The position numbers and the translations under genes are program-made. Shown piece after piece: positions 20,411 through 29,200 of a DNA stretch of 64,000 nucleotides. The notes beneath the pieces were generated by a model. That model was not told the origin of the DNA. It did no database searches and saw only the letters and a list, made by a program, of their open reading frames with translations. The DNA is from Streptomyces tubercidicus (lineage in GTDB: Bacteria > Actinomycetota > Actinomycetes > Streptomycetales > Streptomycetaceae): contig NZ_CP114205.1 in the NCBI RefSeq assembly GCF_027497495.1, forward strand, positions 5,022,001 through 5,086,000, given 5' to 3'. How positions within the stretch are numbered: the stretch's first letter is position 1; the number at the start of each line of letters is the position of its first letter.

Positions 20411-23242
20411 GTGTCCGTCTTGACGAAGATCATGCGTGCAGGCGAAGGAAAGATCCTGCGCAAACTGCACCGCATCGCGGGCCAGGTCAACTCCATCGAG
20501 GAGGACTTCGCGGCGCTCTCCGACGCGGAGCTGCGCGCCCTTACGGATGAGTACAAGGAGCGTTACGCGGACGGCGAAAGCCTCGATGACCTGCTGCCCG
20601 AGGCGTTCGCCACGGTCCGTGAGGCCGCCAAGCGCGTGCTCGGCCAGCGGCACTACGACGTCCAGCTGATGGGTGGCGCGGCCCTTCACCTCGGGTACGT
20701 CGCCGAGATGAAGACCGGTGAGGGCAAGACCCTGGTCGGCACCCTCCCGACGTATCTGAACGCGCTGTCCGGCAAGGGCGTCCACCTGATCACGGTCAAC
20801 GACTACCTGGCCGAGCGCGACTCCGAGATGATGGGCCGGGTCCACAAGTTCCTGGGCCTGACCGTCGGTTGCATCCTGGCCGACATGACGCCGGCCCAGC
20901 GCCGCGAGCAGTACAACTGCGATATCACCTACGGCACGAACAACGAGTTCGGCTTCGACTATCTGCGTGACAACATGGCCTGGTCGCAGGACGAACTCGT
21001 CCAGCGGGGCCACAACTTCGCGGTCGTCGACGAGGTCGACTCGATCCTCGTCGACGAGGCCCGTACGCCGCTGATCATCTCCGGCCCGGCGGACTCCGCC
21101 ACCAAGTGGTACGGCGACTTCGCCAAGTTGGTGCGCCGTCTGAAGCGGGGCGAGGCCGCCAACCCGCAGCGCGGCGTCGAGGAGACCGGCGACTACGACG
21201 TCGACGAGAAGAAGCGCACCGTCGGCATCCATGAGTCCGGTGTCAGCAAGGTCGAGGACTGGCTGGGCATCGACAATCTGTACGAGTCGGTGAACACCCC
21301 GCTCGTCGGTTACCTGAACAACGCGATCAAGGCCAAGGAGCTCTTCAAGAACGACAAGGACTACGTCGTCATCGACGGCGAAGTCATGATCGTCGACGAG
21401 CACACCGGCCGTATCCTCGCCGGCCGCCGCTACAACGAGGGCATGCACCAGGCCATCGAGGCGAAGGAAGGGGTGGAGATCAAGGACGAGAACCAGACCC
21501 TCGCCACGATCACCCTCCAGAACTTCTTCCGCCTCTACGACAAGCTCTCCGGCATGACCGGTACGGCCATGACCGAGGCCGCCGAGTTCCACCAGATCTA
21601 CAAGCTCGGTGTCGTCCCGATCCCGACGAACCGCCCGATGGTCCGTATGGACCAGGCGGACCTGATCTACCGCACCGAGACCGCGAAGTTCGACGCGGTC
21701 GTCGAGGACATCGTCGAGAAGCACGGGAAGGGCCAGCCGATCCTGGTCGGCACCACCTCGGTCGAGAAGTCCGAGTACCTCTCCCAGCAGCTCAACAAGC
21801 GCGGTGTCGCCCATGAGGTGCTCAACGCCAAGCAGCACGACCGTGAGGCGCCGATCATCGCGCAGGCCGGCCGCAAGGGCGCGGTGACGGTCGCCACGAA
21901 CATGGCCGGCCGTGGTACGGACATCAAGCTCGGCGGCAACCCCGACGACCTCGCCGAGGCGGAGCTGCGCCAGCGCGGTATGGACCCGGTCGAGCACGTC
22001 GAGGAGTGGGCGGCCGCGCTGCCCGCCGCCCTGGAGCGTGCCGAGGCCGCGGTCAAGGCGGAGTTCGAGGAGGTCAAGGACCTCGGCGGGCTCTACGTCC
22101 TGGGCACCGAGCGGCATGAGTCGCGGCGGATCGACAACCAGCTGCGCGGTCGCTCCGGCCGTCAGGGTGACCCCGGCGAGTCGCGCTTCTACCTGTCCCT
22201 CGGTGACGACCTGATGCGGCTGTTCAAGGCGCAGATGGTCGAGCGGGTCATGGCGATGGCCAATGTGCCCGACGATGTGCCGATCGAGAACAAGATGGTG
22301 ACGCGGGCGATCGCCTCCGCCCAGTCGCAGGTCGAGCAGCAGAACTTCGAGACGCGGAAGAACGTCCTGAAGTACGACGAGGTGCTCAACCGCCAGCGTG
22401 AGGTCATCTACGGCGAGCGCCGCCGCGTCCTGAAGGGCGAGGATCTGCAGGATCAGATCAAGCACTTCATGGACGACACGATCGACGCCTACATCCACGC
22501 GGAGACCGTCGAGGGCTTCGCCGAGGAGTGGGACCTGGACCGGCTGTGGGGCGCGTTCAAGCAGCTCTACCCGGTCAAGGTGACCATCGACGAGCTGGAG
22601 GAGGAGGCCGGCGACCGCGCGGGCATCACCGCCGAGTTCATCGCCGAGGCCGTCAAGGACGACATCCACGAGCAGTACGCCGCCCGTGAGGAGCACCTCA
22701 GCTCGGATGTGATGCGTGAGCTGGAGCGCCGGGTCGTGCTGTCCGTCCTGGACCGCAAGTGGCGTGAGCACCTCTACGAGATGGACTACCTCCAGGAGGG
22801 CATCGGCCTGCGGGCGATGGCCCAGAAGGACCCGCTGGTCGAGTACCAGCGCGAGGGCTTCGACATGTTCACCGCGATGATGGAGGGCATCAAGGAGGAG
22901 TCCGTCGGCTACCTGTTCAACCTGGAGGTCCAGGTCGAGCAGCAGGTCGAGGAGGTCCCGGTCCAGGAAGCGGTCGAGCCGACCTCGCTGGACAAGGGCG
23001 TGCAGGAGGCCGTGCCCGCCGCCGCGGCACGTCCGGAGATCCACGCCAAGGGCCTGGAGGCCCCGCAGCGTCCGGACCGGCTGCACTTCACCGCCCCCAA
23101 GGTGGACGGCGACGGCAGCGTCATCGAGGGCGACTTCATCAGCGACGACGAGGCCGGCCCGGCCCGTTCCGAGGCGGACGGTCTGACCCGCGCCGAGCGG
23201 CGCAAGGCCCAGAAGAGCGCCGGGCGCCGCCGCAAGAAGTGA
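20411..23242 (+). CDS. secA: Preprotein translocase ATPase SecA
   Basis: 943 residues from the GTG that gives the standard SVLTKIMRAGEGK start; the longer open frame upstream is not conserved. Walker A MKTGEGKT is at about 100-107, the DEAD-type DEVDSILVDEARTPLIISG at about 206-224, then the preprotein-crosslinking domain, GMTGTAMTEAAEF, and the second nucleotide-binding fold with TNMAGRGTDIKLGGNP. The helical wing and scaffold follow. The C-terminus ends in a basic tail (RRKAQKSAGRRRKK) and lacks the CxCx8C(H/C) zinc-binding domain that binds SecB in proteobacteria. It is the motor of the Sec pathway. Confidence 0.98.
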   Translation: MSVLTKIMRAGEGKILRKLHRIAGQVNSIEEDFAALSDAELRALTDEYKERYADGESLDDLLPEAFATVREAAKRVLGQRHYDVQLMGGAALHLGYVAEMKTGEGKTLVGTLPTYLNALSGKGVHLITVNDYLAERDSEMMGRVHKFLGLTVGCILADMTPAQRREQYNCDITYGTNNEFGFDYLRDNMAWSQDELVQRGHNFAVVDEVDSILVDEARTPLIISGPADSATKWYGDFAKLVRRLKRGEAANPQRGVEETGDYDVDEKKRTVGIHESGVSKVEDWLGIDNLYESVNTPLVGYLNNAIKAKELFKNDKDYVVIDGEVMIVDEHTGRILAGRRYNEGMHQAIEAKEGVEIKDENQTLATITLQNFFRLYDKLSGMTGTAMTEAAEFHQIYKLGVVPIPTNRPMVRMDQADLIYRTETAKFDAVVEDIVEKHGKGQPILVGTTSVEKSEYLSQQLNKRGVAHEVLNAKQHDREAPIIAQAGRKGAVTVATNMAGRGTDIKLGGNPDDLAEAELRQRGMDPVEHVEEWAAALPAALERAEAAVKAEFEEVKDLGGLYVLGTERHESRRIDNQLRGRSGRQGDPGESRFYLSLGDDLMRLFKAQMVERVMAMANVPDDVPIENKMVTRAIASAQSQVEQQNFETRKNVLKYDEVLNRQREVIYGERRRVLKGEDLQDQIKHFMDDTIDAYIHAETVEGFAEEWDLDRLWGAFKQLYPVKVTIDELEEEAGDRAGITAEFIAEAVKDDIHEQYAAREEHLSSDVMRELERRVVLSVLDRKWREHLYEMDYLQEGIGLRAMAQKDPLVEYQREGFDMFTAMMEGIKEESVGYLFNLEVQVEQQVEEVPVQEAVEPTSLDKGVQEAVPAAAARPEIHAKGLEAPQRPDRLHFTAPKVDGDGSVIEGDFISDDEAGPARSEADGLTRAERRKAQKSAGRRRKK

Positions 23243-23290
23243 CGCAGCGCTGACGCGGCTCGGGCACGGGATGCCGGAGCCGCGGCGCGG

Positions 23291-23325
23291 AGGGCGCCCC
23301 GGCCGGAGGACGGCCGGGGCGCCCT
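23291..23325. terminator. Bidirectional terminator after secA
   Basis: A perfect 15-bp stem (23291-23305 with 23311-23325) with a GAGGA loop lies between convergent secA and the Rv3235-family gene. Confidence 0.85.
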
Positions 23326-23337
23326 TCTGTGTGCCGG

Positions 23338-24189
23338 TCATGAGGCCGTGCACCGAGGGGCCGGGGTCGGTCCGATGTCGAGGGCGGCGCAGCGCCACCG
23401 GGAGTCGGCGCCCAGCTCCAGGCGGAAGGCCAGGGCCCGCAGCCGTTCACCCGCCGCGACCCTGGCGAACGCCTCGATGACACCGCGGCGCGGCGTGCAC
23501 AGCCCGCAGTCGCGCACGGTGGGGGCCGGGCCGCGCCGGCCGGGACCCGTGGCGGGCCGCAGCGGTGCCTGCGGGGCGAGCTCCGCCAGCCGGTCGTAGG
23601 CGGCGGGCAGCGCATGCCCCAGCAGGGCGTGGACGGGCCGCTGCCCGCTGAGCGCGAGCACCAGCTGCTGGGCGAACCAGTGATGCGGCCGGCTCTCGTG
23701 CGCCCGTTGCCGTGCGCCGGCGGTGGGCAAGGGGGCACCGGCCGGGCTGACGGGGGTGCCGGTGCGGGCCCGGCGGCTCTCGGCGGCGGCCACCGCGGCG
23801 GGGCGGTTGAGGCGTGGAGGGGCGGTCCGGGTGGGGCCACGGCCGCCGGATCCGGGGCCCCGGCCGGCGGAGTCGCTGCGGCCTCCCGCGCTGCTGCGGC
23901 CGCCCGAGCCGCTCCGGCCGGACGATCCGGGGCCGCTGCCGGCCGGGCCGAGGGGGCGGCGGTCGGCGGGGGCCCGTCGCGGCCGGGGAACCGCCGGGAG
24001 CCTGGCCGGGGTGGCGGCGGAAGGGGTGCGCGGGGCGTCGTCGGCCGCAGTGTTGCCGGGTGCGGTGGGTCGTGTGGTGTCCGTCGCGGCGGCGCCTGCG
24101 GGTCGTGCGGTGTGCCCCGTCGCGGCGCTCGGTGACGTGCTGTGGTGGGTGCTGCGGCCGCTGCCGGTCGTGTGGTCGGTGCCGGTCAT
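23338..24189 (-). CDS. Rv3235 family protein
   Basis: 283 residues. The first ~150 are a Ser/Gly/Arg/Pro-rich disordered stretch. The C-terminal ~120 residues carry the Rv3235-family pattern HHWFAQQLVLALSGQRPVHA...YDRL, with two nearby cysteines (DCGLC). Rv3235-type proteins are encoded beside secA in many actinobacteria; the function is unknown. The ATG has no strong ribosome site. The 296 bp to the divergent DUF6912-like gene is very G-rich and shows no further gene. Confidence 0.82.
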   Translation of the reverse strand: MTGTDHTTGSGRSTHHSTSPSAATGHTARPAGAAATDTTRPTAPGNTAADDAPRTPSAATPARLPAVPRPRRAPADRRPLGPAGSGPGSSGRSGSGGRSSAGGRSDSAGRGPGSGGRGPTRTAPPRLNRPAAVAAAESRRARTGTPVSPAGAPLPTAGARQRAHESRPHHWFAQQLVLALSGQRPVHALLGHALPAAYDRLAELAPQAPLRPATGPGRRGPAPTVRDCGLCTPRRGVIEAFARVAAGERLRALAFRLELGADSRWRCAALDIGPTPAPRCTAS

Positions 24190-24485
24190 GCTCGTGATCG
24201 CCCCCGTGGTGCCGGGCCCGTGAATTACTGGGCGGTAGCTTTTGTGGTGGAGATCTTCTATCGGCGCGGCCGCGGCGGCAGCAAGGCGCGAAGAGGCCGG
24301 AATCGGGGGCGTGAAAAATTCACCCGTCCGTGGCGCGGGCCCGGGATGAAGCCTCGGGAGCGGGGCGCGGGAGGGCCCCGGGACGGGCGGCGCGGGGGAC
24401 GCGGGGGCGGCACGATGGGGGACGCACGCCCGTATGCTGGCGGGACAATCTTCGGAGTCGAGTGAATCGAGCGGAAGCGGCTGCC

Positions 24486-24992
24486 ATGCGCGTCTATGTC
24501 CCCCTGACCCTTTCCGGTCTCGCAGAGGCGCACAAGAACGGTGAGCTGGGCCCCGGCCCCCTCGACGCGTACGCCGTCACACCGGCGCTGCGCGAGTGGT
24601 ATGTCTCGGACGACATCGAGGAGCTGGAGTACGCGGCGCTCAGCCGCGCCGCCCAGGCGTCGCTGCGCCTGCTCGCCGGGCACCCCGAGGTCGCGCGGCG
24701 GCGGGTGGTGGTGGCCGTGGACGTGCCCGACGGTGCCGCGGTGGCCGACCCGGACCGCGGGCTCGACCAGTCGGCGCTGGGCGAGGTGCGGGTCGCCGGG
24801 CCGGTGCCGTTGTCGAAGGCCGCGGCCGTGCATCTGGACGCCGCGGACGCCGAGGCGGACATCACCGCGGCCGCGGCGGCGCTCGGCGCCGCGGACCAGG
24901 GCGATGACGACGCCCAGTTCACGGTGGACGGTGCGGAGGACCACGACCTGATGTGGTTCGGGGTGCAGGAGATCCCGCAGCTGATCGGCTGA
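24486..24992 (+). CDS. DUF6912-like conserved actinobacterial protein
   Basis: 168 residues from an ATG preceded by GGAAG. The N-terminus (MRVYVPLTLSGLAEAHKNG) and the WYVSDDIEELEYAALSRAA segment match what I recall as the DUF6912 family, conserved next to secA in streptomycetes. It is acidic, has no membrane segment and no recognised catalytic motif. The HAD hydrolase follows 95 bp later on the same strand and may be cotranscribed. The function is unknown. Confidence 0.8.
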   Translation: MRVYVPLTLSGLAEAHKNGELGPGPLDAYAVTPALREWYVSDDIEELEYAALSRAAQASLRLLAGHPEVARRRVVVAVDVPDGAAVADPDRGLDQSALGEVRVAGPVPLSKAAAVHLDAADAEADITAAAAALGAADQGDDDAQFTVDGAEDHDLMWFGVQEIPQLIG

Positions 24993-25087
24993 ACCGGCGG
25001 GACGCCCGCCGGCCCGGACGCGATGTCAGTGGGTGCGGGTACGTTTTCTTCATGGGGAAGCGCACCGGCACCGATCTGGGGGATCGC

Positions 25088-25750
25088 ATGGGGAAGCACG
25101 CCACGCACATCGTTTGGGACTGGAACGGCACCCTGTTCCATGACATCGACGCCGTCATCGGGGCGACGAACTCCGCCTTCGCCGAGATCGGGCTGGAGCC
25201 GATCACCCTGGAGACGTACCGGGAGCTGTACTGCGTGCCCGTGCCGCGGTTCTACGAGCGGCTCATGGGTCGGCTGCCGACGGAGGCGGAGTGGCTGGTG
25301 ATGGACGAGGCGTTCCACCGCCACTACAGCACGCACCGGCTGGGCTGTGAGCTCGCCGAAGGGGTGCATGCGCTGCTGGAGGGGTGGCAGTCGGCCGGGC
25401 GGAGTCAGTCGATCCTGAGCATGTACGGGCATGACGAGCTGATACCGATCGTGCGCGACTTCGGGATCGAGTCGCGGTTCGTGCGGGTGGACGGCAGGAC
25501 CGGGCCGTCCGGGGGGACCAAGAGCGCGCATATGGTGCGGCATCTGGCGGCGATGGAGAGCGTTGAGCCGGGACGTACTGTCGTGATCGGTGACGCCGTG
25601 GACGATGCGGTGGCGGCACAGGACGCGGGTGCGTACGCGGTGCTCTATACCGGTGGTTCGCACAGCCGCGGGAGCCTGGAGACCGCCGGCGTGCCGGTGG
25701 TGGACACGCTCGCCGAGGCGGTCGGGCTGGCGGGAGAGATCGTCCTCTAG
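25088..25750 (+). CDS. HAD family hydrolase
   Basis: 220 residues. Motif I is WDWNGTLF, with the nucleophile Asp followed at +2 by Asn where most HAD phosphatases have Asp. Motif II/III positions are SILSMYGHDEL and GPSGGTKSAHM, and motif IV is VIGDAVDDAVAAQDAG. A helical cap lies between motifs I and II. It is probably a small-molecule phosphatase of the phosphoglycolate phosphatase-like group. The ATG at 25088 has GGGGGATC upstream; the in-frame ATG 36 bp earlier has no ribosome site. Confidence 0.88.
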   Translation: MGKHATHIVWDWNGTLFHDIDAVIGATNSAFAEIGLEPITLETYRELYCVPVPRFYERLMGRLPTEAEWLVMDEAFHRHYSTHRLGCELAEGVHALLEGWQSAGRSQSILSMYGHDELIPIVRDFGIESRFVRVDGRTGPSGGTKSAHMVRHLAAMESVEPGRTVVIGDAVDDAVAAQDAGAYAVLYTGGSHSRGSLETAGVPVVDTLAEAVGLAGEIVL

Positions 25751-26242
25751 GGCGGAGACGCCCGCACCGCCCGGCGACGCACCGCCCGCCCCGCGCCGTT
25801 CCGCGTCTTCTCGGCGCCGGAGTCCCACACACCGCTGCTCCGGTGGTCCGCCGGACCTCCGGGCGCCGTGGCGGCCCGTACACCGCACCCCGGCGTTTCA
25901 TTGTCCAGAAGGTCTAAGTTCGGGCCGAGGATTTGTTCCCCCACGGCCCATGACGGCACCCATGTGGGGAGAGATAGCCTTGCACCGTGATCAGCGCGAT
26001 AACCCGCGGGGGCACCGATGCCCCTGCCGTGCGCCCGGGACACCACCGTGACCGGGCGGTCGCTGGTCTTTGCGGCCACGGTCCCCTGTCGGCATTGTCA
26101 AAGATTGTCGATAACGGCACGGCCTTCTCTCATCGCGGCATAGCGTCGACAGCGACAGGACACCCCACGTCGCGGCGTTGTGCGGCTTCCCACACGTTCT
26201 TCCACAACGTCACGCAACGGCGCGCGACAGGAGCCAGAGGAC
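25751..26242. other. 492-bp leader/intergenic region before gdhB
   Basis: No convincing gene. A -10-like TAGCCT at 25975-25980 lies 6 bp before a GTG (25987) that opens a 105-codon frame running into gdhB out of frame. This could be a leaderless small ORF, or the promoter of gdhB with a ~255-nt leader. The TTGTC sequence occurs twice 10 bp apart near 26096. No tRNA or riboswitch was recognised. Confidence 0.4.
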
Positions 26243-29200
26243 ATGCAGACCAAGCTGGACGAAGCCAAGACCGAGCTGCTCGCCAGGGCCGCCCGGGTCG
26301 TTGAAAGCAGCCCGGCCGGGGGGAAGCACCCGGTACGCGGCCTCGACCCGGACGCCCTTTCGGGATACCTCCAGCGCTACTACCTGCACACCGCCCCTGA
26401 GGACCTCGCCGACCGTGACCCGGTCGACGTCGTCGGCGCCGCGCTCTCCCACTACCGGCTCGCGGAGATGCGCCCCCAGGGCACCGCGAACGTCCGGGTG
26501 CACACCCCGACCGTCGAGGAGAACGGCTGGACCTGCAGCCACTCCGTCGTCGAGGTCGTCACCGACGACATGCCGTTCCTCGTCGACTCGGTCACCAATG
26601 AGCTCTCCCGGCAGGGGCGCGGCATCCATGTCGTGATCCACCCGCAGGTGATCGTCCGCCGTGATGTGGCCGGCAAGCTCATCGAGGTCTTCGACTCCAA
26701 CTGCGACGCGCACGGCAGGACCGGCAAGGGCAAGGCCACGAAGCTGCCGCACGACGCGGTCACCGAGTCCTGGATCCATGTCGAGATGGACCGCGAGACG
26801 GACCGCGAGGACCTCCAGCAGATCACCGCGGATCTCCTGCGGGTGCTGTCCGATGTCCGCGAGGCCGTCGAGGACTGGGAGAAGATGCGGGCCGCCGCCG
26901 GCCGTATCGCCGACGAGCTGCCCGCCGAGCCGGTCGCCGACGACCTGGGCGACCAGGAGATCGAGGAGGCCCAGGAGCTGCTGCGGTGGCTGTCCGCGGA
27001 CCACTTCACCTTCCTCGGCTACCGCGAGTACGAGCTGACCACCGCGCCCGCTGAGAGCGGCGCCGACGAGGACGTGCTGACCGCCGTGCCCGGCACCGGC
27101 CTGGGCATACTGCGCGCCGACCCGACGCACCGCGAGACCGCCGACGGCCACCCCGTCTCGCCGTCCTTCAACCGGCTGCCCGCCGACGCCCGCGCCAAGG
27201 CCCGTGAGCACAAGCTGCTCATCCTGACCAAGGCCAACAGCCGCGCCACCGTCCACCGCCCCTCCTACCTCGACTACGTCGGCGTCAAGAAGTTCGACGC
27301 CAAGGGCAATGTCGTCGGGGAGCGGCGCTTTCTGGGCCTGTTCTCCTCGGCCGCGTACACCGAGTCCGTGCGCCGGGTGCCGGTCATCCGCCGCAAGGTC
27401 GCCGAGGTCCTGGAGGGCGCGGGCTTCAGCGCCGACAGCCATGACGGCCGCGACCTGCTGCAGATCCTGGAGACCTACCCGCGCGACGAGCTGTTCCAGA
27501 CGCCGGTCGACGAGCTGCGGTCCATCGCCACCAGCGTCCTCTACCTGCAAGAGCGCCGCCGGCTGCGGCTCTACCTCCGCCAGGACGAGTACGGCCGCTA
27601 CTACTCCGCGCTGGTCTACCTCCCGCGCGACCGCTACACCACCGGTGTGCGGCTGCGCCTGATCGACATCCTCAAGGAGGAACTGGGCGGCACCAGCGTC
27701 GACTTCACCGCCTGGAACACCGAGTCGATCCTCTCCCGGCTGCACTTCGTCATCCGCGTCGAGCCGGGCGCCAGCCTGCCGGAGCTCACCGACGCCGACG
27801 CCGACCGCCTGGAGAGCCGGCTGGTGGAAGCCGCCCGCTCCTGGGCCGACGGCTTCTCCGAGGCGCTGAACGCCGAGGTCGGCGAGGAGCGCGCCGCCGA
27901 ACTGGCGCGCCGCTACAGCCACGCCTTCCCCGAGGGCTACAAGGCCGACAACAGCCCGCGCAGCGCCGTCGCCGACGTCCAGCATCTGGAGAAGCTCACC
28001 GGCGAGCCGGGCAGCGACTTCTCGGTCAGCCTCTACGAACCGGTCGACGCGGGCCCCGGCGAGCGCCGCTTCAAGATCTACCGCAGGGGCGAGCCGGTCT
28101 CGCTGTCCCGGGTGCTGCCCGGCCTGAACCGGCTGGGCGTCGAGGTCGTCGACGAGCGCCCGCACGAGCTGCGCTGCGCCGACTCCACCATCGCCTGGGT
28201 CTACGACTTCGGGCTGCGGATGCCGGAGCACGTCAAGGGCGACGACGCCCGCGAGCGCTTCCAGGACGCCTTCACCGCCGTGTGGACCGGCGCCGCCGAG
28301 AGCGACAACTTCAACACCCTGGTGCTGTGCGCCGGCCTCAACTGGCGCCAGGCGATGGTGCTGCGGGCCTACGCCAAGTACCTGCGGCAGGCCGGTGCGA
28401 CCTTCAGCCAGACGTACATGGAGGAGACGCTCGCCAACAACGTCCACACCACCCGGCTGCTGGTCTCGCTGTTCGAGGCGCGGATGTCCCCGGACCGCCA
28501 GCGGGCCGGCACCGAGCTGACCGACGGGCTGCTGGAGGAGCTGGACGGGGCGCTGGACCAGGTCGCCTCCCTGGACGAGGACCGGATCCTGCGGTCCTTC
28601 CTCACGGTCATCAAGGCGACGCTGCGCACCAACCACTACCAGAAGAACAGCCAGGGCAGGCCGCACAGCTACCTGTCCATGAAGCTGGACCCGCAGGCCA
28701 TCCCCGACCTGCCGGCGCCCCGCCCGGCGTACGAGATCTGGGTGTACTCCCCGCAGGTCGAGGGCGTCCATCTGCGGTTCGGCAAGGTCGCACGCGGTGG
28801 TCTGCGCTGGTCGGACCGCCGGGAGGACTTCCGTACGGAGATCCTCGGCCTGGTCAAGGCGCAGATGGTCAAGAACACCGTCATCGTGCCGGTCGGCGCG
28901 AAGGGCGGCTTCGTCGGCAAGCAGCTCCCGGACCCGTCGCAGGACCGGGACGCCTGGCTGGCCGAGGGCATCGCCTGCTACAAGACCTTCATTTCCGGTC
29001 TGCTGGATATCACCGACAACCTGGTCGGCGGCGAGGTCGAGCACCCCAAGGACGTCGTACGGCACGACGAGGACGACACCTACCTCGTCGTCGCCGCCGA
29101 CAAGGGCACCGCGACCTTCTCCGACATCGCCAACGAGGTGGCCCAGTCCTACGGCTTCTGGCTGGGTGACGCCTTCGCCTCCGGCGGCAGCGCCGGCTAC

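Noticed and set aside
20315..23398. Minus-strand open frame of 1,027 codons
   Set aside because: It is an antisense shadow of secA, rich in Leu/Val/Asp/Arg without recognisable motifs.
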